Source: Pseudomonadota bacterium
GTDB taxonomy: Bacteria > Pseudomonadota > Gammaproteobacteria > Burkholderiales > Sulfuricellaceae
DNA: 41,389 bases
Assembly: GCA_021801705.1 (NCBI GenBank)
Contig: JAJYXP010000021.1
Location: 1-41,389, forward strand
Reading direction: 5' to 3'
Below the pieces are notes generated by a model. It was not told the origin of the DNA and did no database searches. It saw nothing but the letters and a program-made list of their open reading frames with translations. The position numbers and the translations under genes were made by a program. Shown one piece after another: positions 31,157 through 40,144 of this stretch; within the stretch, counting starts at the first letter, position 1; each line of letters starts with the position of its first letter.

Positions 31157-32536
31157 TTGAGCCGGGTGTCGCAATGTTTCAACAGTGAAGAAGAAAAGTC
31201 GCATCGTGTGCTGGTCGTGGACGACGAGGCCGACATCCGGGAGTTGCTTGCTCTGACGCTGCAGCGCATGGGGCTGACGGTGGACGTTGCTGCCAGTACA
31301 TTCGAGGCGGAGCAATATCTGCACAAGCACTACTACAATCTTTGTCTCACCGACATGCGCTTGCCGGACGGGGATGGTCTTGGTTTTCTGGACTATGTGA
31401 CCAGGAATTATCCCGGCAAGCCTGTGGCGGTTATCACCGCATATGGCAGTGCCGAGAACGCTGTTGCCGCGCTCAAGGCCGGTGCGTTCGATTATCTCTC
31501 CAAACCGGTTTCCTTGCCGCAACTGCGTGCGCTGGTCAAGGCTGCGCTCAAGTTGCCGAGCGCCAGTCAGGCGAAAAAAATTGGAGAAGGCCAGCCCGCT
31601 GCCGGCCAGCCGATGCTGCTCGGCAAGTCGCCGCTGATGCAGCAGACCCGTCTGATGATAGAGAAATTTTCGCGCAGCCAGGCGCCTGTCCATATCGCGG
31701 GAGAGTCCGGCAGCGGCAAGGAACTGGCGGCACGGCTGGTCCACCTCAATGGCCCGCGCGGGGATGGTCCGTTTGTCGCCGTCAACTGCGGCGCGATACC
31801 CGAGAATCTGATGGAAAGCGAGTTTTTCGGCTACAAGAAAGGCGCATTCACCGGCGCAACCCAGGATAAGGACGGCTTTTTCCAGGCAGCAAGCGGCGGC
31901 ACCCTGTTTCTCGACGAGGTGGCGGATCTGCCCCTGTCGATGCAGGTGAAGCTGTTGCGCGCCATCCAGGAAAAAATGGTGCGCAATATCGGCGCCACCC
32001 AGGAGGATCCGGTGGATGTGCGCATTATCAGCGCCACTCACCAGGATCTTGGGCTATGCGTGGAAAGCGGAAAATTCCGCCAGGATCTTTTTTACCGTCT
32101 GAATGTGATCGTCCTGAAAATGCCGGCGCTGCGCGAAATACCGGAAGATATCCCCCTTCTGGCAGGCGAGATTCTCAAGAAAGTGGCGGGTGTGAATGCC
32201 GCTCCGCCGAAGCTTGGTCTGAAGGCCTTGAAGGAACTTCAGGCATACGATTTTCCCGGCAATGTGCGTGAACTGGAGAATATTCTGGAGCGGGCGCTGG
32301 CGATGACAACGGGCGGCGAAATCCGCAAGGAGGACCTGCAGCTCTCGGTGAAGCCGAAAAAAGCCCCCGAGCGCTTGAAAAGCCTTCCCCTGCAGGAATA
32401 TCTCGATAGCGTGGAAAGAGAGGCGATCATGGAAGCGCTGGAAAAAACCCGTTACAACAAGACCGCGGCGGCCAAACTGCTTGGCATTTCCTTTCGCGCG
32501 TTGCGCTACCGGCTGGATCGTCTGGGAATTGATTAG
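31157..32536 (+). CDS. pilR: Sigma-54-dependent response regulator PilR
   Basis: 459 residues from a TTG at 31157 (purine-rich AGGGGGG upstream). Receiver domain about 16-130, with the phosphoacceptor Asp66 in CLTDMRLPDGDG and Lys in DYLSKPVS. The sigma-54 AAA+ domain has Walker A GESGSGKE (182-189) and the sigma-54 contact GAFTGA (229-234). A C-terminal Fis-type helix-turn-helix follows (NKTAAAKLLGISFRALRYRL). Partner of PilS; activates pilin genes. Its stop is 9 nt before a CTCAGSA element shared with glgP. Confidence 0.94.
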   Translation: MSRVSQCFNSEEEKSHRVLVVDDEADIRELLALTLQRMGLTVDVAASTFEAEQYLHKHYYNLCLTDMRLPDGDGLGFLDYVTRNYPGKPVAVITAYGSAENAVAALKAGAFDYLSKPVSLPQLRALVKAALKLPSASQAKKIGEGQPAAGQPMLLGKSPLMQQTRLMIEKFSRSQAPVHIAGESGSGKELAARLVHLNGPRGDGPFVAVNCGAIPENLMESEFFGYKKGAFTGATQDKDGFFQAASGGTLFLDEVADLPLSMQVKLLRAIQEKMVRNIGATQEDPVDVRIISATHQDLGLCVESGKFRQDLFYRLNVIVLKMPALREIPEDIPLLAGEILKKVAGVNAAPPKLGLKALKELQAYDFPGNVRELENILERALAMTTGGEIRKEDLQLSVKPKKAPERLKSLPLQEYLDSVEREAIMEALEKTRYNKTAAAKLLGISFRALRYRLDRLGID

Positions 32537-32544
32537 TCCGGAAA

Positions 32545-32660
32545 ACAGTCCTGAGTGCTGAGTGGAAAGTGCTGAGTGCGTGGTATCGCTGCGCGATAAT
32601 TTTCAGCACTCAGCACTCAGCACTCAGGACTCAGGACTCAGGACTCAGAACTCAGCACTG
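32545..32660. repeat. CTCAGSA heptamer palindrome, copy 3 (pilR/glgP)
   Basis: Left arm 32546-32577 (CAGTCCTGAGTGCTGAG, then TGGAAAGTGCTGAG). The loop carries its own hairpin ATCGC-TGC-GCGAT (near 32585). The right arm 32604-32660 has eight heptamers mixing CTCAGCA and CTCAGGA with one CTCAGAA. It lies between two convergent genes and reaches into glgP: the glgP stop (32640-32638) and its last six codons are repeat sequence. Confidence 0.95.
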
Positions 32661-35127
32661 ATTTAACCCCCCAGATCTTTTCCGCATATTCCTTGATAGT
32701 GCGATCGCTGGAAAACTTGCCCATGGCCGCCACGTTGAGTATCGCTTTGCGTGCCCATTCATCCGGATTGCGGTAGAGCGTTTCCATCTGCTCGTGGGCG
32801 GCGATGTAGGCAGCGTAGTCGGCGAGCAGCATGTAATGGTCGCCGTCGCGGGTAAGAGCGTCGATGATCGGCTGGAAGCGGCCGGGTTCATCCTGCGAGA
32901 AATAGCCCGAAGCGATCATGTCGAGCACCTCCCTCAACTCTTCATTGCCATGGTAGTAATCCCACGGGTTGTAACCCTTGGCTTTCGTCTCCGCGACTTC
33001 CGCCGTGGTCAGGCCGAAAATAAAGAAGTTCTCCGCGCCGGCTTCATCGCGCATCTCGATGTTGGCACCATCCAGGGTGCCTATCGTCAGCGCACCGTTG
33101 AGGGCGAGTTTCATGTTGCCGGTGCCGGAGGCTTCGGTGCCGGCGGTGGAGATCTGCTCTGAAATATCTGCCGCGGGGATGATTTCCGAGGCGGTGGTGA
33201 CATCGTAATTGGGAATGTACGCCACCTTGAGCCGGTCGCCTATCGCGGGATCGTTGTTGACGATGTCCGCCACGTCGTTGATCAGCTTGATAATCAGCTT
33301 GGCCTGCGCGTAACCGGGCGCCGCCTTGCCGCTGAAGACCGCCGTGCGGGGCACGCGGTCGGCCGCCGGGTTGGCCCGTATGCGGTTGTACAGCGTGACG
33401 ATATGGAGCAGGTTGAGGAGCTGCCGCTTATACTCGTGGATGCGCTTGATCTGCACGTCGAATATCGAGTTCGGGTTGACTTCGATGCCGAGCTTGTGCC
33501 GGATCATGGCCGCCAGGCGCTCCTTGTTTGCATTTTTCACCGCGCGGAATCTTGCCTGGAATCCCCGGTCCGCGGCAAATTTGGCAAGCATGCCAAGTTG
33601 GTCCAGATCGGTAATCCAGCCGCTGCCGATGTGTTCGGTAATCAGCTTGGCCAGGCCCGGGTTGGCCTGGTTGAGCCAGCGCCGCGGCGTGATGCCGTTG
33701 GTGATGTTGATGATCTTGCCGGGGTAGTTGCGGTCGAAGTCCCGGAAAATGGTCCGGCGCATCAGCTCGGTATGGATTTGCGCCACGCCGTTCACCCGGT
33801 GGCTGCCGACTATGGCCAGGTGCGCCATGCGGATGCGGCGTCCGTTCTTTTCGTCGATGATGGACATGCGCTGCAGAAGTTCGACGTCGCCGGGGTTGCG
33901 ATGCCTGACCTCGGTGAGAAGGCGGTGGTTGATTTCGTAGATGATCTGGAGGTGGCGCGGCAGTATGCTTTCGAACAGGCCGACCGGCCAGGTTTCCAGC
34001 GCCTCCGGCATGAGCGTGTGGTTGGTGTAGGAGAAGGTGCGGATGGTAATGGCCCAGGCCCGGTCCCAATCGAGATGGTGGATATCCATCAGGACGCGCA
34101 TCAACTCGGGGATCGCGATCGAGGGATGGGTGTCGTTGAGCTGGATGGCGGCCTTGTCGGGAAGTTCGTCGAAATTTTTATGGAATTTGCAGAAGCGGTA
34201 GAGCATGTCCTGCAGCGACGCGCAGACGAAGAAATATTGCTGCTTCAGGCGCAATTCCCGCCCCATTGCCGTGGTGTCGTCGGGATAAAGCACCTTGGAC
34301 AGGTTTTCGGAGTCGTTCTTGTCCTCCACCGCCTTGATGTAGTTGCCTTCGTTGAAGTACTTCAGATCGAAATCGCGCGAAGCCTTGGCGGACCACAGCC
34401 GCATGTTGTTCACCGACTTGCCGCCATAACCCGGAACCGGCGTGTCGTAGGCCATCGCCATGACATCCTCGGTGTCCACCCAGTGGTGGCGCAGGCCGCC
34501 GTTTTCGTCGGTGTAATCCACCACCCGGCCATAGAATTTTACCGGGTAGAGCACTTCGGGACGCGCGAATTCCCACGGGTTGCCGTAGCGCAGCCAGTTG
34601 TCCGGGTGCTCCACCTGCCAGCCGTTTTCGATGCGCTGGTTGAACATGCCGTATTCGTAGCGGATGCCGTAGCCGTAGCTGGGCAGCCCCTGCGTGGCCA
34701 TCGAGTCGAGGAAACAGGCGGCCAGGCGGCCCAGTCCGCCGTTGCCGAGGGCGGCGTCGGGCTCCATGTCGCGCGCCTGCTCCAGGTCCAGTCCGGCCTT
34801 GGCCGCCATCATGAGGCATTCGTCGAAGTGGCCCATATTCATCAGACTGTTGGTCAGGGTCCGGCCGATCAGGAATTCCATCGACAGGTAATAGATCCGC
34901 TTGGCGTCCGCCTGGTAATAGCGGCGCATGGTTTCCATCCAGCGTTCGGTCATTTGGTCGCGCGTGGTGTGGGCGAGCGCGAAGAACCAGTCGCGGTGGG
35001 TGGCGGTGAAATGATCCTTGCCGACGGAATAAATGAGGTGATTGGCCAGCGCGCGGCAGAAAGCCGGCATGCCTTCATCTTTTCCCGGTTGGGGCGGGGT
35101 GTCCGCGGACGCGGGGTTCTTGGCCAT
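32638..35127 (-). CDS. glgP: Glycogen/starch/alpha-glucan phosphorylase
   Basis: 829 residues from ATG 35127 (MAKNPASADTPPQPGK, with GGGAG upstream). GT35 family: RIYYLSMEFLIGRTL near the N-terminus, ALGNGGLGRLAACFLDSMAT, and the pyridoxal-phosphate lysine in EASGTGNMKLALNGALTIGT. It releases glucose-1-phosphate from glycogen using phosphate. The authentic C-terminus appears to end near AEKIWGV; the final residues KSVLSSES and the stop come from the CTCAGSA element, a tolerated C-terminal replacement. No other glycogen genes are in the window. Confidence 0.96.
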   Translation of the reverse strand: MAKNPASADTPPQPGKDEGMPAFCRALANHLIYSVGKDHFTATHRDWFFALAHTTRDQMTERWMETMRRYYQADAKRIYYLSMEFLIGRTLTNSLMNMGHFDECLMMAAKAGLDLEQARDMEPDAALGNGGLGRLAACFLDSMATQGLPSYGYGIRYEYGMFNQRIENGWQVEHPDNWLRYGNPWEFARPEVLYPVKFYGRVVDYTDENGGLRHHWVDTEDVMAMAYDTPVPGYGGKSVNNMRLWSAKASRDFDLKYFNEGNYIKAVEDKNDSENLSKVLYPDDTTAMGRELRLKQQYFFVCASLQDMLYRFCKFHKNFDELPDKAAIQLNDTHPSIAIPELMRVLMDIHHLDWDRAWAITIRTFSYTNHTLMPEALETWPVGLFESILPRHLQIIYEINHRLLTEVRHRNPGDVELLQRMSIIDEKNGRRIRMAHLAIVGSHRVNGVAQIHTELMRRTIFRDFDRNYPGKIINITNGITPRRWLNQANPGLAKLITEHIGSGWITDLDQLGMLAKFAADRGFQARFRAVKNANKERLAAMIRHKLGIEVNPNSIFDVQIKRIHEYKRQLLNLLHIVTLYNRIRANPAADRVPRTAVFSGKAAPGYAQAKLIIKLINDVADIVNNDPAIGDRLKVAYIPNYDVTTASEIIPAADISEQISTAGTEASGTGNMKLALNGALTIGTLDGANIEMRDEAGAENFFIFGLTTAEVAETKAKGYNPWDYYHGNEELREVLDMIASGYFSQDEPGRFQPIIDALTRDGDHYMLLADYAAYIAAHEQMETLYRNPDEWARKAILNVAAMGKFSSDRTIKEYAEKIWGVKSVLSSES

Positions 35128-35201
35128 TACGCACTTCTCCCTGGCTAACATCGAGTGGCCAGAATACCGTTAACCATGGCGGTGGTAAAGGCTTGGGGCC
35201 C

Positions 35202-36206
35202 TTAACTCAGCGCGATAACGAGGTAGGTGATGTACATGGCGCCATTGGCGGCCAGGTGCCAGACCTTGATCTGCCCGCGGCTGATCATCAGCCTGAGCCA
35301 CAGCGCCGCGAGCAGGGTGATGACGATGCCCGCCAGCACCTCCTGGCGCGGCTCCCACGGGGTAAGCATGATGCCGATGGCGGGCAGCAGGGTGCCCTGG
35401 AACACCATTGCGCCGGTAATGTTGCCGAATGCCAGCGTGTCCTTATGGCGGCGGATCCACAGGATGCTGTTGACCTTTTCCGGCAGCTCGGTGGCGATCG
35501 GGATGATCAGCAGCGACAGCAGCAGGGGGGTAATGCCGAGCAACTGGGATGCGCTTTCCACGCCATGGATAAAGCCCTTGGCGCCGGCCACCAGCAGAGC
35601 CAATCCCAGCGCGAGCTGGATCAGGATCACCGGCATGTTCTGCGGCAGGCCCAGGCGGCAGAGGAACATTTTATCTTCCGCCTCGGTGCCGTGGCCTTCC
35701 TTGACCAGATGCGCGGAGGCGCGCAGGGTGAGCATGATGTAGATGAAGTAGGTCAGCACCAGAGTGAAGCCGATGGCGGCGCGGATCGCGGTTTGTTGGT
35801 GCGGCACGAACAGGGCGACGGCGGAAAAGGCGAAGGCGGCCAGAAAGAAATTCAGGTCGCGGGTCAATCCGGTTCTTTCCGGCATGAAATGGCCGTGAGC
35901 GCCGCGCTTTTTCAGCACCGCCAATGCCATCAGGCTGATGGACAGGGTGGAAAGCATCAGCGGCGCGCCAAGGATTGCGCCGACGCCGATTTCTTCGTTG
36001 ACGTTCACGTTGCTGGTGCCCGCCATGAGCGCCAGCAGCGGCACCATGGTTTCCGGCAGGGCCGTGCCCACGGCGGCGAACAGCGAACCGGTGACGCCCT
36101 CGGAAATCTTCAGTTTTTCGCCTAAATGTTCCAGGGCATTGGTAAATACCTCGGCGGCAATTAAAATGACGATCAGCATCAGGAACAGAACGGCGAAAGT
36201 GGTCAT
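35202..36206 (-). CDS. CaCA-family cation exchanger (Ca2+/H+ or Na+/Ca2+ type)
   Basis: 334 residues with about ten hydrophobic segments in two halves. The two alpha-repeat motifs are AVGTALPETMVPLLAL (about residues 46-61) and IPIATELPEKVNSILW (about 240-255), each with the acidic residue after Pro that binds Ca2+ in this superfamily. Ion specificity cannot be read from sequence. A TATAAT on the minus strand (36243-36238) may be its -10. It lies upstream of glgP on the same strand, but with an unrelated role. Confidence 0.85.
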   Translation of the reverse strand: MTTFAVLFLMLIVILIAAEVFTNALEHLGEKLKISEGVTGSLFAAVGTALPETMVPLLALMAGTSNVNVNEEIGVGAILGAPLMLSTLSISLMALAVLKKRGAHGHFMPERTGLTRDLNFFLAAFAFSAVALFVPHQQTAIRAAIGFTLVLTYFIYIMLTLRASAHLVKEGHGTEAEDKMFLCRLGLPQNMPVILIQLALGLALLVAGAKGFIHGVESASQLLGITPLLLSLLIIPIATELPEKVNSILWIRRHKDTLAFGNITGAMVFQGTLLPAIGIMLTPWEPRQEVLAGIVITLLAALWLRLMISRGQIKVWHLAANGAMYITYLVIALS

Positions 36207-36321
36207 GAAGGGCTTCCGGACAAATTTACGTGGCGCGATTATAACATTGTGCGCTTGACGACCTTAAACGAGTTCGACTTTTGCCGGCGCCTGCCGCAGT
36301 CTGGTATGAATTGGAAATGAA

Positions 36322-36870
36322 ATGAAAATTGACCGTTCAGGATTTTTGCAGGGCGTGCGCTTCATCGCCACGCCCAATTGCGACGAGCGACCGCCGGAAG
36401 TGGAGTTCGATCTGCCGCTGCTGGTGATCCACAATATCAGCCTGCCGCCGCGCGAATACGGCGGCAGCGGCGTGATCGATTTTTTCACCAACAAGCTGGA
36501 TGTCCGGGCGCATCCTTATTACCAGATGATTGCCGACCTCAGGGTCTCGGCCCATTTTTTCATCCGCCGCGACGGCGAGATCATCCAGTTCGTGTCATGC
36601 AACAAGCGCGCCTGGCATGCGGGGGTGTCGAGCTGGCGCGACCGCATCCGCTGCAATGATTTTTCCATCGGCATCGAGCTGGAGGGCAGCGACGACGATC
36701 CATTTACCGGTATCCAGTATGAAAAGCTGGCGGAGCTGACCCGTGCGTTGCAGGAAGCCTACCCTATCGAGGATATTGTCGGCCACTCGGACATCGCGCC
36801 GGTGCGCAAGACCGATCCGGGGCCGTGTTTCGATTGGCAAAAATTCCGCAGCTTGGTGAGCGCCGGCTAA
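36322..36870 (+). CDS. ampD: 1,6-Anhydro-N-acetylmuramyl-L-alanine amidase AmpD
   Basis: 182 residues, family length. Amidase_2 fold: zinc His in LLVIHNISLPP, then HFFIRRDGEIIQFV, RAWHAGVSSW, GIELEGSDD and the second His plus Asp in VGHSDIAPVRKTDPGPCFDW. It is the cytoplasmic enzyme that cuts anhydro-muropeptides in cell-wall recycling; loss derepresses AmpC-type beta-lactamases where AmpR is present. It has no signal peptide, as expected. It is divergent from the exchanger gene across 115 nt. Confidence 0.95.
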   Translation: MKIDRSGFLQGVRFIATPNCDERPPEVEFDLPLLVIHNISLPPREYGGSGVIDFFTNKLDVRAHPYYQMIADLRVSAHFFIRRDGEIIQFVSCNKRAWHAGVSSWRDRIRCNDFSIGIELEGSDDDPFTGIQYEKLAELTRALQEAYPIEDIVGHSDIAPVRKTDPGPCFDWQKFRSLVSAG

Positions 36871-36912
36871 GCTGGGTCATGAAACTTCCGGAGAAGGTGA
36901 GAATAACCGTCC

Positions 36913-37062
36913 GGGCTAGTAGTCAGTCATATTGAAACCGGTGGACAATCTCGTCATTCCGGCGAAAGCCGGAATCCAGAAAAATCAACAACCTGGACAC
37001 CGGCTTTCGCCGGTGTGACGGTTCAACTCATCCATGCTTTTCACCGTGACTGACTACTAGTT
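36913..37062. mobile_element. MITE/REP-like palindromic element
   Basis: CTAGTAGTCAGTCA (36916-36929) is repeated in inverse at 37047-37060. Inside, two opposed hairpins, CGTCATTCCGGC-GAAA-GCCGGAAT (from 36952) and its partner ending ATTCGCCGG-like at CCGGTGTGACG (to 37020), are also inverted copies of each other. The CGTCATTCCGGCGAAAGCCG core is like REP-type repeats common in proteobacteria. No coding frame. Confidence 0.8.
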
Positions 37063-37087
37063 GTCAGTCAACTTAATAAACTCGATT

Positions 37088-37210
37088 GAACCGCCAAGAC
37101 GCCAAGAACGCCAAGAAAAGCATGTGATTGGATAAGCTGAACTGCTCGCCCTGTCGGTTAATTCAACATGTTGTCAACAAGATGATTCCTTGGCGTTCTT
37201 GGCGTCTTGG
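37088..37210. repeat. CGCCAAGA palindrome, copy 2
   Basis: Left arm 37089-37120 (AACCGCCAAGACGCCAAG, then AACGCCAAGAAAAG) matches copy 1 at 18568 in all but one base. Right arm 37188-37210 is the reverse complement but shorter (it ends CTTGG without CGGTT). The loop (67 nt) is unlike that of copy 1 and holds CAACATGTTG. It lies in the 399-nt gap between ampD and the GGDEF/EAL gene, next to two other repeat types. Confidence 0.9.
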
Positions 37211-37225
37211 AAAAAGGTTTTCAGG

Positions 37226-37262
37226 GCCGTTCGCACAGTTTGCCGAATGAATTCGTCCCTAC
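37226..37262. repeat. Degraded copy of the greA-downstream REP-like repeat
   Basis: TTCGCACAGTTTGCCGAATG then AATTCGTCCCTAC corresponds to the second half of the element at 22444-22496 with several changes; the first hairpin is lost. It ends 8 nt before the stop of the GGDEF/EAL gene (minus strand). Confidence 0.6.
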
Positions 37263-37269
37263 AAGAAAA

Positions 37270-39834
37270 TCACGCAAATTCAACACGTTCTGCCAGGATC
37301 AGGGGCGCGCCCAGCAGCTTGGCGAACTCGTCTGCAGGCAGCGGCGGGCTGAAGTAATTGCCTTGGGCAAGGTCACATTTCAGGTGCCGGAAGAAATGCA
37401 ACTGCTCGGCTGTTTCCACCCCCTCGACGATGACGCTCAGGCCCAGGTTCCTGGCCAGGAAGACCACGGCCTGGGCAATGACGGTGCTGCTTTTGTCGAG
37501 GGGGATGTCGCGCACGAATGCTTGTGCCACTTTCAGGTGGTTCAGGGGGAAGCGGTTGAGGTGGCTCAGGGAGGAATAGCCGATACCGAAATCGTCGATC
37601 GACAGGAGGATGCCGGCATCCTTGATTTGCTTCATCAGATTGACGGCCGCCTCGGTGTTTTTGTGCAGGATGTTTTCCGTGAGCTCCAGCTCCAGCCGGT
37701 GCGGACCCAGTTGGTGGGCGGAAAGGATGCGCTGCGCACTGGCCAGCAGATCACGTTGCCGGAACTGCCGCGCCGAGAGGTTGACCGCCACCCGCAACGG
37801 CGGCAGGCCGGCATTATCCCATGCCTTGATTTGCGCGCAGGCGGTTTCCATGGCCCACTCCCCGATGGATACGATCAGATCGGACTCTTCGGCGATCGGG
37901 ATGAACTCAGCCGGGGGAGGGAATCCCATTTCCGGGTTTTCCCAGCGCAGCAGAGCCTCCGCGCTGACGATTTTCTGTCGTCCAAGGTCGACCTGGGGCT
38001 GGTAATAGACCTTCAGTTCGTTGCGCTCCAGCGCTCTGCGCAGATGGTTTTCCAGCGTCAGGCGGCGGCTCGCCGTGGCGTTGATGGCGGGGGTGAAAAA
38101 CTGGAAATTGCCGCGCCCCGCCTCCTTGGCGAGATACATGGCGCTGTCGGCGTTTTTCGCCAGCGTGTCGGCGTCCTCGCCGTCGGCGGGGTAGAGGCTG
38201 ATGCCGATGCTGGTGCCGATGAACAGTTCGAGTTGTTCGATCTCGAAGGGGCTTGCCAGGGCTTCGATGATCTTGCACGCGACATGTGAGGCGGTATCGG
38301 TGCCCTCGATACCTTCCAGGGTGACGGCGAATTCGTCTCCCCCCAGGCGCGCCACCGTGTCCATTTCGCGCACACAGGATTTGAGTCTTAGTGCGACAGC
38401 CTGCAGAACCTGGTCGCCCACCTGATGGCCGAAGCTGTCGTTGACGTACTTGAAACGGTCCAGATCCAGGAACAGGAGGGCCGCCATTCTGTGCTCGCGG
38501 CCGGCCTTCAGGATCGCCTGCTGGAAACGATCCTGGAACAACAGGCGATTGGGCAGCCCGGTGAGCGGGTCGTGGTGCGCCATGTGATCAAGGTACTGCT
38601 GGTTCTTCAGCAACGTTATTTCCGCCTGCCTGCGTTCGGTGATGTCGCGTGCCGATTCGACGATGCCGATGAAACTTCCATTCTTGTCCAGCAGGGGGGC
38701 GGCCGACACCTCCATTATCCTGAGCTGGCCATCGTCGTTGTAGTGCTCGTGTTCCACCACCAGCGGCTGCCGGTGCAGGCGCACCTCGTCCATCGGGCAG
38801 ATGTGATCACCGCAGGAAATCGCGCTGTGGTGCGAAATCTGGTGGCACAGGATCGGCACGCCCCCGGGTTGGCCGGGGAGTCCGGCCCTGAGATTCGCCA
38901 CCTTGTTCATCAGCAGGACGCGATAATCAGGGGAGAGGCGCCGCCATTGCGGCCTCAAATCTTTCCTCGCAACCTTGTTCATCAGCAGGACGCGATAATC
39001 GGAGCCGATCACCATGATCGGATCGGGCACGGCGTCGATGATGTTCTGCAGGAAAGTGCGCTCGCCGGTGCGCGCTTCCAGCAGTTCTGCCAGCTTTTCG
39101 TCGCGCAACTCGATCTGTGCCAGCATGTCGTTGAAGCTATCCACCAGCGTACCGATTTCGTCGTGGCCGGTTTTTTGCGCGCGCAGCCCGTAGACACCCT
39201 CCTGCGACACGCGCGCCGTAGTTTGCGCCAGTTGAATCACCGGCTGCGAAATCATCCGCTGCAGGCGGGATGCCAGAATGACGGCGAGCAACAGGGCAAG
39301 CAGCGAGATCGCGGCGATGGCGGCGATATCCCACGCCAGCAGGGCATGCAGCCGCCCCAGGTCGGCCTCGATGAAAATCGTTCCCAGCCGCTGGTCTTGA
39401 TGCAGAATGGGGCGGAATGCCTCGACATGGCCTTCCTCCACGCTGTCACCAGCCGCCTGCGCGGCAATCATGGCCTGATGTCTGGTGTGGTGGCGCGAGT
39501 CCACCGTGCCGCCCACCTTCGTTTGCCCCCTCGCGTATCCGGCGAAAGGCTGGTTGTTGCTGTCGTAGACGTAGGCATAGGTGATGCTCGGCTCGGCGCG
39601 CAGCGCCGAGAGCGTTTTCGCCGCCGCAAGCGGATCGTTGAGCATCAGGGGCGATGCCGTGTTCCCGGCGATCACCGCAGCCAGTATTCCGACATGCTCG
39701 GACACTCTCTGCGGCTCGATCAACAGGCTGCGCGTAATCGTTGCCACTGTGAACAGCAGCAAGGACGCGCCGCTGATCAGCACTGTCAGCACCACCAGTT
39801 TCTTCCTGATGGAGAAATCGAGGAATTTGTTCAT
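37270..39834 (-). CDS. Membrane sensor with HAMP, PAS, GGDEF and EAL domains
   Basis: 854 residues; AGGGGGA precedes the ATG. Transmembrane helices at about 13-35 and 170-192 enclose a periplasmic sensor. HAMP about 193-247, PAS about 262-410. The PAS has a Cys cluster (CHQISHH, then CGDHICPMDEV). GGDEF is intact near residue 498, with an RxxD inhibitory site (REMD) five residues before it. EAL is intact (AEALLRW near 625; DDFGIGYSS). It may make and break cyclic di-GMP. Residues 279-289 and 303-313 (DYRVLLMNKVA) are an exact 24-residue-period duplication from a 29-nt direct repeat. Confidence 0.93.
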   Translation of the reverse strand: MNKFLDFSIRKKLVVLTVLISGASLLLFTVATITRSLLIEPQRVSEHVGILAAVIAGNTASPLMLNDPLAAAKTLSALRAEPSITYAYVYDSNNQPFAGYARGQTKVGGTVDSRHHTRHQAMIAAQAAGDSVEEGHVEAFRPILHQDQRLGTIFIEADLGRLHALLAWDIAAIAAISLLALLLAVILASRLQRMISQPVIQLAQTTARVSQEGVYGLRAQKTGHDEIGTLVDSFNDMLAQIELRDEKLAELLEARTGERTFLQNIIDAVPDPIMVIGSDYRVLLMNKVARKDLRPQWRRLSPDYRVLLMNKVANLRAGLPGQPGGVPILCHQISHHSAISCGDHICPMDEVRLHRQPLVVEHEHYNDDGQLRIMEVSAAPLLDKNGSFIGIVESARDITERRQAEITLLKNQQYLDHMAHHDPLTGLPNRLLFQDRFQQAILKAGREHRMAALLFLDLDRFKYVNDSFGHQVGDQVLQAVALRLKSCVREMDTVARLGGDEFAVTLEGIEGTDTASHVACKIIEALASPFEIEQLELFIGTSIGISLYPADGEDADTLAKNADSAMYLAKEAGRGNFQFFTPAINATASRRLTLENHLRRALERNELKVYYQPQVDLGRQKIVSAEALLRWENPEMGFPPPAEFIPIAEESDLIVSIGEWAMETACAQIKAWDNAGLPPLRVAVNLSARQFRQRDLLASAQRILSAHQLGPHRLELELTENILHKNTEAAVNLMKQIKDAGILLSIDDFGIGYSSLSHLNRFPLNHLKVAQAFVRDIPLDKSSTVIAQAVVFLARNLGLSVIVEGVETAEQLHFFRHLKCDLAQGNYFSPPLPADEFAKLLGAPLILAERVEFA

Positions 39835-39888
39835 GAAGCGTTCCCCCTGGCCAATAGTGCCGATATTTAATTTATCCTAAAAACCGTA

Positions 39889-40040
39889 ATTAACCACGAA
39901 TGACACGAATGTTCACGAATGAACACAAATAGTTAACAAGAAATATCGTCTCACCAAACAGGTGAATCGGGTGAATTTCGTTAATTCTTTGATTATTCGT
40001 GAACATTCGTGTTTTATTCGTGTAAATTCGTGGTTAATCG
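39889..40040. repeat. CACGAAT palindrome with inner stem, copy 2
   Basis: Left arm 39891-39932 (ACCACGAATGACACGAAT, then GTTCACGAATGAACACAAAT). Right arm 39991-40040 differs from copy 1 (13055-13104) at only two positions. The loop again contains CACC-AAACA-GGTG (near 39952-39964) in the same place, and the loop flanks (CGTCTCACCAAAC) resemble copy 1. A T-run follows. Here both neighbouring genes run on the opposite strand. With the hairpin at 40100 it accounts for most of the 310-nt gap. Confidence 0.9.
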
Positions 40041-40099
40041 CTTTTTTCAGGTTTATAGCGTATTTCCGCTGCAGTAAAATACCGGGCCAAACTCCGGAG

Positions 40100-40135
40100 A
40101 AGGCCGGTCTTGGACGGCCATGCAGTACCGGCCTT
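40100..40135 (-). terminator. Possible purU terminator hairpin
   Basis: AAGGCCGGT (40100-40108) and ACCGGCCTT (40127-40135) form a 9-bp stem with an 18-nt loop, 9 nt after the purU stop on the minus strand. There is no strong U-run, so it may be only an RNA 3'-end stabiliser. Confidence 0.4.
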
Positions 40136-40144
40136 GGGCGGGTG

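Noticed and set aside
33403-35148. 581-codon plus-strand open frame
   Set aside because: Antisense to glgP; GC-bias artefact.
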